Part shown: piece by piece, positions 35,587-42,555 of the stretch | How the letters are laid out: each line of letters begins with the position of its first letter | Numbering within the stretch: the stretch's first letter is position 1 | Source: Methanobacterium_B sp963703015 | Lineage (GTDB): Archaea; Methanobacteriota; Methanobacteria; Methanobacteriales; Methanobacteriaceae | Assembly: GCA_963703015.1 (NCBI GenBank) | Contig: OY969779.1 | Coordinates: forward strand, 62,001-126,000 | Direction: 5' to 3' | Length of the DNA stretch: 64,000 bases | Program-made: the position numbers and the translations under genes | The notes under the pieces: generated by a model | Databases searched by the model: none | Told to the model about the DNA's origin: nothing | What the model saw: only the letters and a program-made list of their open reading frames with translations

Positions 35587-36103
35587 ATAACAGCCTTCCC
35601 TTCTTAATTCTAGAATAAAATGGCATGTCTTTCTCTTTCAATGTTCGCAGTTCCATATCATTAAAAACAACTACTGACACTGTTCTATTAATATGTTTTT
35701 GATGATTATTAATACTTTTGTTAACTTTTTTACTATTATTTGATTTTATGAATAAATCAATATCACTATCTTGAGTATCTTCTCCTGTTGCACAACTACC
35801 ATATAGAATAATTTGATTCGACATCAACCTCATATCTGTAATAAGTTCCTCTATTTCCATTAGTGTAAACAGGATTTTCAACTCTCGTAGGATAGGATTT
35901 TCCATATTGGCTTTATATCTACTTAATTTGCCTTTTTCTTCTTTATTTACAAGTTCTTCATTTTCTAATAAGTTTAAAGATCTACTTGCTGAGCCCAAAC
36001 TAATATCAACTTTTCTCACTATTTCCCGGGTGTGGTACTCTTCCCTGTATCGTCTTCCTAAAAAACATAGTATTTTTAAGGATGGTTTGGAAAAAATGTT
36101 CAT
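35570..36103 (-). CDS. HTH plus MNT nucleotidyltransferase (HEPN/MNT antitoxin)
   Basis: 177 residues. A winged helix (residues about 6-72: LKILCFLGRRYREEYHTREI; LGSASRSLNLLENEELVNKE) is joined to a minimal nucleotidyltransferase domain with the active-site motif ILYGSCATGEDTQDSDIDLF. The usual GSxARGExxxxSDIDL is present with Thr for Arg. Such proteins neutralise HEPN toxins by adding nucleotides to them (family knowledge); the toxin gene directly downstream is broken. ATG at 36103 is chosen because two palindromes at 36110-36134 would otherwise lie inside the coding sequence; a TTG at 36136 is the alternative. No clear ribosome site, so the transcript may be leaderless. Confidence 0.8.
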   Translation of the reverse strand: MNIFSKPSLKILCFLGRRYREEYHTREIVRKVDISLGSASRSLNLLENEELVNKEEKGKLSRYKANMENPILRELKILFTLMEIEELITDMRLMSNQIILYGSCATGEDTQDSDIDLFIKSNNSKKVNKSINNHQKHINRTVSVVVFNDMELRTLKEKDMPFYSRIKKGRLLYEVSV

Positions 36104-36109
36104 TTTTTT

Positions 36110-36134
36110 GGAACATGTGTTCCATTTATGGAAC
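36110..36134. promoter_or_regulatory. Twin palindromes in front of the MNT gene
   Basis: GGAACA-TG-TGTTCC (36110-36123) and GTTCCAT-TT-ATGGAAC (36119-36134) overlap and share the GGAAC half-site. They sit just before the preferred start of the HTH-MNT gene and look like its autoregulatory operator. Confidence 0.6.
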
Positions 36135-36219
36135 AATCTTCAAAAAAACAGTCTATTTTTAAGAAATTTAGATCAATTAATAAATTAAATTAATAATAAA
36201 ATTAAAATAATTGATTTCA

Positions 36220-36268
36220 ATATTGATTTTATCAATATATTTATATAGTATAACTAAACAATATTGAT
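36220..36268. promoter_or_regulatory. Inverted repeat plus third half-site before the DUF2089 operon
   Basis: ATATTGAT-TTT-ATCAATAT (36220-36238) is a perfect 8-bp inverted repeat. A third copy of ATATTGAT lies at 36261-36268, with a TATA-like TTATATAGTATAA between them. A further hairpin ACAACTT/AAGTTGT (36279-36301) follows in the leader. Confidence 0.5.
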
Positions 36269-36327
36269 TTGGAGTGACACAACTTGAATATCTTAAGTTG
36301 TAAATAAATATAATTAAGGAAGATACC

Positions 36328-36642
36328 ATGAAAGCAAAAAAATTAAAAATTTATGTTAAAACGTCCAAATTTGCTATACCCATCCCCGCTTTACGATTTT
36401 CAACCATACGGTGGATATCTAAATTAGTATTCAAGTACTGTCCTCCAAAGGTGAGATCAAAGAAGTCTAAATCTGAGTTAGGTGAATACGATACAATGGA
36501 GTACATAATGAAGAACCTGACACTTGAAGATGTAAACTTGCTCATTGACCAGCTTGAAAAGGAAGAACCTTTTTGTCTGGTGGATGTTGATACCTACAAC
36601 AAAAAAGAAGGAAGAACCATCGTTAAAATTTACACACTATAG
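36328..36642 (+). CDS. Hypothetical protein, first gene of the DUF2089 operon
   Basis: 104 residues, basic N-terminus, no clear membrane segment, no cysteine pair. Central LGEYDTMEYIMKNLTLEDVN and LLIDQLEKEEPFCLVDVDTY look globular. I do not recognise the family by motif. A good AAGGAAG ribosome site precedes the ATG. It ends just before the ribosome site of DUF2089, so it belongs to the operon with DUF2089 and the SHOCT-like proteins, a cluster type also seen in Firmicutes, where it associates with envelope-stress functions (inference). Confidence 0.78.
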   Translation: MKAKKLKIYVKTSKFAIPIPALRFSTIRWISKLVFKYCPPKVRSKKSKSELGEYDTMEYIMKNLTLEDVNLLIDQLEKEEPFCLVDVDTYNKKEGRTIVKIYTL

Positions 36643-36657
36643 GAGGTGAACAAGTCT

Positions 36658-37017
36658 ATGAAGCGTGAAGTACCAGGACACTGCCCAATATGCGGCGGTG
36701 AAACTAAAGTTACAGAAATACACTGCAGAAAATGCGACACAACCATCCAAGGTAAATTTGACCTGTGCAAATTCTGCAAATTCACAGAACAACAAAAATA
36801 CTTCGTGGAAGTATTCATAAAAAACAGGGGAAACATCAAGGAAATAGAAAAGGAACTGGGAATATCATACCCCACAGTAAGAAACAAACTGGATGAAGTG
36901 ATCCATGCCTTGGGCCACAAAGTTGAAAAACAAACTGTAAACCAAAAAGAAATATTAGAAAAACTCAGTAAGGGCGAAATAAGTAAAAATGAAGCATTAA
37001 AACTACTCAAAGAGTAA
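36658..37017 (+). CDS. DUF2089-family zinc-ribbon/HTH protein
   Basis: 119 residues. N-terminal zinc ribbon: HCPICGG and HCRKCDT with CKFCKFTEQQK further on. From about residue 40 a helix-turn-helix (IEKELGISYPTVRNKLDEVI) and a C-terminal short helical unit (QKEILEKLSKGEISKNEALK) follow, the standard DUF2089 layout. It is probably a DNA-binding regulator. ATG at 36658 lies 8 nt after GGAGGTGA; an in-frame GTG at 36646 is within that site and is not used. Its tail resembles the N-termini of the next two proteins. Confidence 0.88.
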   Translation: MKREVPGHCPICGGETKVTEIHCRKCDTTIQGKFDLCKFCKFTEQQKYFVEVFIKNRGNIKEIEKELGISYPTVRNKLDEVIHALGHKVEKQTVNQKEILEKLSKGEISKNEALKLLKE

Positions 37018-37054
37018 ATTGATAACAATTTAAAGATTAGGGAGAATTGTGTGC

Positions 37055-37183
37055 ATGTCTAAAAATGAATCAGAGGAAAGACTTCAAATCTTGGAAATGG
37101 TTGAAGCAGGACAGATCAATGCATCCGAGGCAATGACACTCTTAGATGCTCTAGAGATCTTAAGAATAAAGGGAGGATTTTAA
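37055..37183 (+). CDS. 42-residue SHOCT-like mini-protein
   Basis: Codes for a 42-residue protein beginning MSKNESEERLQILEMVEAGQ and containing ASEAMTLLDALEIL. This is the same short helix-turn-helix-like unit as the N-terminus of the following protein (ERIQILGMVEDGKITAEEGM) and as the tail of DUF2089, but it ends there. GGGAGA lies 10 nt before the ATG, and its stop is 2 nt from the next gene. Either a genuine free-standing SHOCT-like peptide or a truncated paralogue of its neighbour; conserved length and spacing favour a real gene. Confidence 0.72.
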   Translation: MSKNESEERLQILEMVEAGQINASEAMTLLDALEILRIKGGF

Positions 37184-37185
37184 TT

Positions 37186-37572
37186 ATGTCAAAAAATGTA
37201 GCAGATGAAAGAATACAAATATTAGGAATGGTAGAAGATGGAAAAATAACAGCAGAAGAAGGAATGGAATTATTAAATGCCCTTGAAGAAAATAATGCAG
37301 AAATAGTACCTAAAACAGAAGCAAAATGGTTAAAAGTTCGTGTAAAAACCATGGACGAAGAAAAAACCAAAGTAAACGTCAACATACCAATAGCACTGGT
37401 TGATGTGGGACTCAAACTTGCAAAAAACTACGATCCTAAACTCAAGGACTCCGGACTCGACAAGATCGATATCGACGAAATTGTTGAGGCAGTGAAAAAT
37501 GGAGCCGAAGGAAAGATCGTGGATGTGGAAGACGAAGAATCCCAGACCCATGTACAGGTCTACGTAGAATAA
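37186..37572 (+). CDS. SHOCT-like domain protein
   Basis: 128 residues. N-terminal SHOCT-like unit (ERIQILGMVEDGKITAEEGM, LLNALEENN) followed by a beta-rich part (WLKVRVKTMDEEKTKVNVNI; ALVDVGLKLAKNY) and an acidic C-terminal region (IDIDEIVEAVKNGAEGKIVD) ending VQVYVE. This matches the YvlB/DUF2089-linked proteins known from bacteria. Strong GGAGGATTTTAATT leader. Last gene in the operon, followed by a nine-T run at 37612-37620. Confidence 0.85.
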   Translation: MSKNVADERIQILGMVEDGKITAEEGMELLNALEENNAEIVPKTEAKWLKVRVKTMDEEKTKVNVNIPIALVDVGLKLAKNYDPKLKDSGLDKIDIDEIVEAVKNGAEGKIVDVEDEESQTHVQVYVE

Positions 37573-37611
37573 ATTTTAGAATATTTTCTTCTTAAATTGT
37601 ATACTTTCATA

Positions 37612-37620
37612 TTTTTTTTT
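37612..37620 (+). terminator. Oligo-T terminator
   Basis: Nine T residues about 40 nt after the stop of the DUF2089 operon's last gene. Confidence 0.45.
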
Positions 37621-37835
37621 AAATTTTTGTTAAATAAACAACTGAATAAATAAGATATTAAGCAGAGTTATTAGATAAATTCTATGAATATTTAATAACT
37701 ATTTTTTTAATTATTATATCAAATTTTATTAAATAAAATTTGTAGGTTGTATTAATGTTCAAAAATTTAATATGCAAATAACATATAAGATCAATTAGAC
37801 AATGAGTTTCATTAAAATATTACGGAGAACTAAAC

Positions 37836-37943
37836 ATGGGAACAACAAAATATAACCCACATACTAGTGAATGGGAATTAGTAGGAGAAACTTGGACATG
37901 CCAACATAACCCACACACAGGAGAATGGAAATATGCACCATAA
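37836..37943 (+). CDS. 35-residue NPHT-repeat mini-protein
   Basis: Encodes a 35-residue protein starting MGTTKYNPHTSEWELVGETW and ending in HNPHTGEWKYAP. It contains two copies of an NPHTxEW unit, each followed by a short segment, with one Cys and one extra His. CGGAGAAC lies 6 nt before the ATG, giving it a proper ribosome site, and codon use is ordinary. I do not recognise the family. It could bind a metal through the His residues, but that is a guess. Its own promoter region is to the left; a decayed gene follows. Confidence 0.65.
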   Translation: MGTTKYNPHTSEWELVGETWTCQHNPHTGEWKYAP

Positions 37944-37994
37944 TTATGATTCTGATTTAAGGGGAATTAGTATAAAAGTAAATATTTAGCATTA

Positions 37995-38959
37995 CCTATT
38001 TGATACTAAAACTTTGCTTGATGACTTGCTTCTTTGGAAGATGTATTTAATGATTCAGAGACAATTTTAACAAGTGCTTATGATTCTCAAGAGCACAAAA
38101 TTATTCGGTAAAGCAGGATTTGGAATAAAAGATGTTATGAGTTTCTTTATACTTGATTAAGTACTTCAGGAGATGTGAAATATGATGAAAATAACAGTCA
38201 AATAAAGAATAGAGATCATTATACACATATGGTTCTTTAATAATCGTCTTTTTAAAAATTAGATGAAAATGGTTTAATTAAAGTAATTGATGATAAAACG
38301 TCATGAAATGGCATATGTGATCAGATTTCATTGAATTAAATGAACTTTCATTCTGAATACTTAGTAACACATTAAGATTTTATCTTGGGGAAACTCATAG
38401 TAATCTTCATCAGAATAATATTAACAATTCGTCGATTCTAATTTTGATCTCAATCATTTGATCCCACTAATCCATTCCTTAGTCTATTTATGGGTTTAAA
38501 TTATGAAGAAAATTTGTTAGATAATTTGAACTTTTATAATAATCAAACAAATCCAATTATCAGTAAATAGCAAACATCTTTACAAAATCAAGTAATCAAA
38601 TTACCATTGAGTTCTATTAAAGAACTCATAAATGGATTATAAATGACTTAGAGCTAGAAGGAGTACAAACATATTGTAATGAGTGTACTGATTTGCCAGA
38701 CCACATGGCACCATTACATACCTGTTCAAAAATTAACATTCAAGATAATTCAGGTGTCGAATTTGTTTAGGTGAATTTTAAAATAATTGGGAAAGTTGTT
38801 TTTTTAAAGATTGAAAACAGTCACATAGATCTACTAGAAAGTAGTATTATTGGTTCAAGTGAAGAATTACGTAATAATGTTCTAAATTTCGATGATCAAA
38901 TGGGAGATATTAAAATTCCAGATCCAATTACTGAAATTGAAACTCCTGCGAGCAAATAA
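37995..38959 (+). pseudogene. Multiply frameshifted gene remnant
   Basis: A chain of coding-like segments in shifting frames: LASLEDVFNDSETILTSAYD; GKAGFGIKDVMSFFIL; SGDVKYDENNSQIKNRDHYT; LDENGLIKVIDDKTS; NPFLSLFMGLNYEENLLDNL; then IINDLELEGVQTYCNECTDL with HMAPLHTCSKINIQ; and the last open part, ending ITEIETPASK at 38959. At least five frame changes and in-frame TAG codons at 38568-38570 and 38768-38770 interrupt them. The original protein was probably 300 or more residues. No family recognised. The open stretch from 38771 is the tail of this gene, not an independent one. Confidence 0.7.
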
Positions 38960-39093
38960 TTTCAATAGCTGTTTATGTGTTTGGATTGTCTCGAAATATT
39001 ATAATAATATTGAATGATTAATAAATTAAAAAACTCGAAATTAATAAAGTGAGAAGTATGATTCAAGAAAAAGAATATTTACATAAATAGACA

Positions 39094-39804
39094 ATGATTA
39101 GTGATTTAAAATGTAAAGAAATAAATATATGTCAAATTAGCCTAACTAAAAATATGTGGAACAAATATATTTTTATCTGCACACTATTCATTTGTATACT
39201 CCTAGGGGCAGTTATTTATGTTATTTCTCTCAATAATCTTCAATTAGCCCCAATTATTAGTTTAATATCCGTTTTAACTGGTGTTTTAATCACGAGTACA
39301 ATAAATTTGATTTTAGAAGATAATAGACTTGAAATAAATAGAGGTAAATTAATATCTTCCATTCGAGCGAAAAATTCAATGAATAGTTCCACCGCCCAAA
39401 TTATAATTTCGGTTTTAGAAGAAGAAATTGCCAGTATTAATAAAGAAAAAATAGCAGAAATTAATGATATTAGTTCCTTAAGTGAAAATAATTTTTTTTT
39501 AATATTACCTTTATACGATTTAGAACCTTTAAATGAACTCATGGAAGATGTTAAGCTACTCATGGAGGAAGAGAGTAAACTATTACCCCGTATTGCATCA
39601 GAAATTCAATTTATTAATAAAGATATTATAATTAGACAAGAAATGATACTCAAAGGAGTTTCTTTAAAAGTTATATTAAACCGTGATTTATATTTAATAA
39701 AGAGCCTTAAAGATTTAAGAAAAAATCTCAAAAAATACGAAAAAGATGCTTTTGGAAAAGAATTAGAAGAAGTAAGTATAGATGAATTAGAATTAATCAA
39801 ATAA
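39094..39804 (+). CDS. Two-helix membrane protein, 5' end possibly cut by amber codon
   Basis: 236 residues. Two transmembrane helices near residues 25-70 (YIFICTLFICILLGAVIYVI; APIISLISVLTGVLITSTIN) are followed by a long helical, charged cytoplasmic part with possible coiled coil (LLMEEESKLLPRIASEIQFI; LIKSLKDLRKNLKKYEKDAF). I do not recognise it. No ribosome site precedes the ATG at 39094. In the same frame, an ATG at 39058 reads MIQEKEYLHK and then TAG (39088-39090) three codons and a Thr before this ATG, so the gene may originally have begun there and now be damaged. Confidence 0.6.
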   Translation: MISDLKCKEINICQISLTKNMWNKYIFICTLFICILLGAVIYVISLNNLQLAPIISLISVLTGVLITSTINLILEDNRLEINRGKLISSIRAKNSMNSSTAQIIISVLEEEIASINKEKIAEINDISSLSENNFFLILPLYDLEPLNELMEDVKLLMEEESKLLPRIASEIQFINKDIIIRQEMILKGVSLKVILNRDLYLIKSLKDLRKNLKKYEKDAFGKELEEVSIDELELIK

Positions 39805-40250
39805 AAGAAGGGTAAAACTATAATTAATAATACATACACGAATAAACATTATTGTAACTATCATTTAATCTAAATACATAACTTATGTTTGATTTATCAA
39901 AACTAAATATTATGTATTCGCTTAAAATTAGCAAGCCCATCTATATCAACACATTCAAATAGGTACATTTCTACGATTATTGAAAATGGCCATATTTTTT
40001 CTAGAGATATTTTCCTGAAAAAGTGTTGTGAAATATACTTTGTATAGACACTACTTCGTTATAGTTGCGTTTGACGAAGTAAAATTATTAAATTTTTTTA
40101 ATTTATTAATATAAATTTTGAAAAATAGTTCTGTATAACATTATTAAAGTGTAATATAATTTATGATTAATAATATTCTTGAATAACGATCTATTAGTGA
40201 AGAGTTGCAGATTTAACGAAGTTTACTTTCCGTGATAAGTCAAAATTTTT
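39805..40250. other. Convergent intergenic region with hairpin
   Basis: 446 AT-rich bases. An 8-bp inverted repeat TACTTCGT (40052-40059) / ACGAAGTA (40074-40081) with a 14-nt loop is the only structure noticed; it may be a terminator or a small RNA element. No gene seen. Confidence 0.4.
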
Positions 40251-40976
40251 TTAGATATCATCTAAATTTGAATTTAATTGTTTTATTCGATCAAAATAAT
40301 ATATCGACTCTTTTTCCCTATTTAATTCACGCAATCCAAATGCTTTAGCCATTAACGCTTCTAAATTCACGGGATTAATATTTAAAGCTTTATCTGCATT
40401 TAACAATGATTCTTCCCATTGCCCAAGTAGTCCCAATATTAAGCTTTTGAGGGAATATGCTTCACCCATATCAGTATTCAATATTATTGCCCTATTTAAT
40501 GAATTCAAAGCTTCATTATTCTTTTTAAGTTCAGATAATGCCCTTCCCCTATGATACCATGCTTCAGCTAAATTATCGTCGATTTTAGTTGCATTTTCAA
40601 AACATTTATAACCTTCTTCAGTTTTTCTAAAGTTACATAAAACAGAACCTTTGTTAACCCAAGCCATAGCATTATCCGAGTTTATTTCTATAGTTTTCTT
40701 ATAACATTCGAGAGCATCTTCATGTCTTCCCAACTTTGCGAGAACTACGCCTTTATCATTCCAAGCAACATCATAATTTGGATTGATTTCGATTGCTTTA
40801 TCAAAATAATTCAAAGATTTCTCATTTTCCCCTTTATTTCCAAACACATGCCCTAATCTATAATAAACACTATAATTTTTAGGATCCCTTTCAATAACTT
40901 GTTTAAATTCATGTATAGCATTTTCAAATTTTCCCAAATTCTCAAAGGAAAGAGCTAAACCATGATGTGCTGGTAT
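40251..40976 (-). pseudogene. Severed C-terminal TPR half of the second kinase-TPR gene
   Basis: In exactly the same frame as the kinase gene that stops at 40979-40977, the sequence continues after the TAA as IPAHHGLALSFENLGKFENA and then six more TPR units down to LNSNLDDI. The TAA replaces what should be a Tyr codon between SLNTE and IPAHHG. A TTG at 40937 could start a separate 228-residue TPR protein, but it has no ribosome site. With the upstream part, the undamaged protein would be about 755 residues, close to its 772-residue neighbour. Confidence 0.85.
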
Positions 40977-42518
40977 TTACTCTGTATTTAAACTTAATGA
41001 TTTAATATACTTCAGAATAGCATAGTTTTCTTTTCCATTTTCACTTAAACTAACACCCCAGTGATAATATAATTCTGGACTATTTGGATTGATTTTTTCA
41101 GCTTCTTCAAATTTTTTGTATGCTTCTTCAAAATCTCCTATATTGTACAATGTGATCCCCAAATTTACCTTTGCTTTAAAAAAATTTGGATCAAGTTCTA
41201 AAGCAGTATTAAGATGATTAATTGACTCTTTAAATTTTCCCATATCTCTTAGTAAATTCCCGTAATTTACATGGCACTCTATATACAAAGAATCAATTTC
41301 AATTGACTTTTCGTATTCATTAACCGCTTCATTAAATTTTCCGGAATTATAAAGTGCATTGCCTAAATTATAATGGGCCATTGCATTTGTTGGTTCTAAT
41401 TCAATAGCCTTACTAAATTCTAAAATTGCTTCATCATGTATATTTAGTCTATTAAAACCTGCACCAGCATTTATTCTAGTGTAAAAACTATTTGAATCAA
41501 TTTCTACTATTTTTTGATATTCTACTAATGCTTCTTTTTTATAGCCTAATCTTTCTAATCCATATGCTTTGCCGATAATTCTATCTGCAGATAAATTTAT
41601 GGATTTAGGAGAATATGGATTATTTCCAGTATCTGAATAAAGTTGTTCCAATTTTTCTCTTAATTCTTTAAAATCACCATATCTATCATCAGGATTTTTA
41701 TTCAAACATTTTTTTATTATTGGAAATAATTCTGAATCAATAACTGGTATTTCATTATTTTTATGAGCTTCTTCAAATTGTTCAAAAGTTTTAGCTATAA
41801 ATGGGAGTTCTCCTTGATTTATCATTTGATAAAGAACAACTCCAAAACTGTAAATATCACTTTTTTCGATTGCATTTCCATCAAATTGTTCAGGAGCCAT
41901 CCATGGAGGAGTTCCAGCTATAGAATCATTAGTTGAATCTTTTAATATCATTAAGTGAGACAAATTTTCATTATTTTCAAATATGTTAAATCTTTCATTA
42001 TCCCATATTTTTGCTAGTCCAAAATCTGTAATCTTAAGTAATTTTTCTTCTCTCGTTATCATTATATTAGCGGGTTTTATATCCCTATGAGGTGTGACAT
42101 TATGAGACTTTGCATGTTCCATTGCGTAACAAAACTGGATTGCCCAGTCTAATATTTGTAAATTGGATAAATTAGTTTTTATATAGTCCTCTAAAGTTTT
42201 CCGACCATATCCATCCGGAGCTATGAACTCCATATATATAAATGGTCTATCATCAATTATTTCAAAAGTACCTGCATTGACTATATTTGGATGGCTTTCA
42301 AGATTAATCCAAATCTTAGCTTCTTGTTTAAAACTTTCCTTTATTTCTTCAAAATTAATAAATTTATCCTGAAATGTTTTTAAAGCAATAATAACATTTA
42401 GTTGAGCATATAAACATACATAAACTATTCCCATCCCACTTTTACCTTCTCCCCCACAAATATCAATAACTTTAAAATCAGAGCCAATCATGTCACCAAT
42501 TTTTATATTGCTAATCAT
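40977..42518 (-). CDS. Hanks-type Ser/Thr kinase with TPRs, truncated by premature TAA
   Basis: 513 residues. Kinase domain at about 1-290: glycine loop GGEGKSGMGIVY, lysine IALKTFQD, catalytic HRDIKPANIM, DFGLAKIWD, then APEQFDGN and IYSFGVVLYQ. All catalytic residues are present. From about 310 six to seven TPRs follow. No transmembrane segment. It ends at TAA 40979-40977 in the middle of a TPR array that continues in frame beyond, so it has lost about 240 residues of TPRs. The kinase may still act, but partner binding is probably altered. It lies 38 nt downstream of its longer paralogue, on the same strand. Confidence 0.88.
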   Translation of the reverse strand: MISNIKIGDMIGSDFKVIDICGGEGKSGMGIVYVCLYAQLNVIIALKTFQDKFINFEEIKESFKQEAKIWINLESHPNIVNAGTFEIIDDRPFIYMEFIAPDGYGRKTLEDYIKTNLSNLQILDWAIQFCYAMEHAKSHNVTPHRDIKPANIMITREEKLLKITDFGLAKIWDNERFNIFENNENLSHLMILKDSTNDSIAGTPPWMAPEQFDGNAIEKSDIYSFGVVLYQMINQGELPFIAKTFEQFEEAHKNNEIPVIDSELFPIIKKCLNKNPDDRYGDFKELREKLEQLYSDTGNNPYSPKSINLSADRIIGKAYGLERLGYKKEALVEYQKIVEIDSNSFYTRINAGAGFNRLNIHDEAILEFSKAIELEPTNAMAHYNLGNALYNSGKFNEAVNEYEKSIEIDSLYIECHVNYGNLLRDMGKFKESINHLNTALELDPNFFKAKVNLGITLYNIGDFEEAYKKFEEAEKINPNSPELYYHWGVSLSENGKENYAILKYIKSLSLNTE

Positions 42519-42555
42519 AACATCACCATTTTGAATATTAGTTATTAATTACAAA

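Noticed and set aside
38771..38959. Independent 62-residue gene starting at GTG 38771
   Set aside because: The frame is continuous upstream through an amber codon into the decayed gene; no ribosome site.
40251..40937. Independent 228-residue TPR gene
   Set aside because: Same frame as the kinase gene, no ribosome site, and it continues the TPR array directly after a premature TAA.
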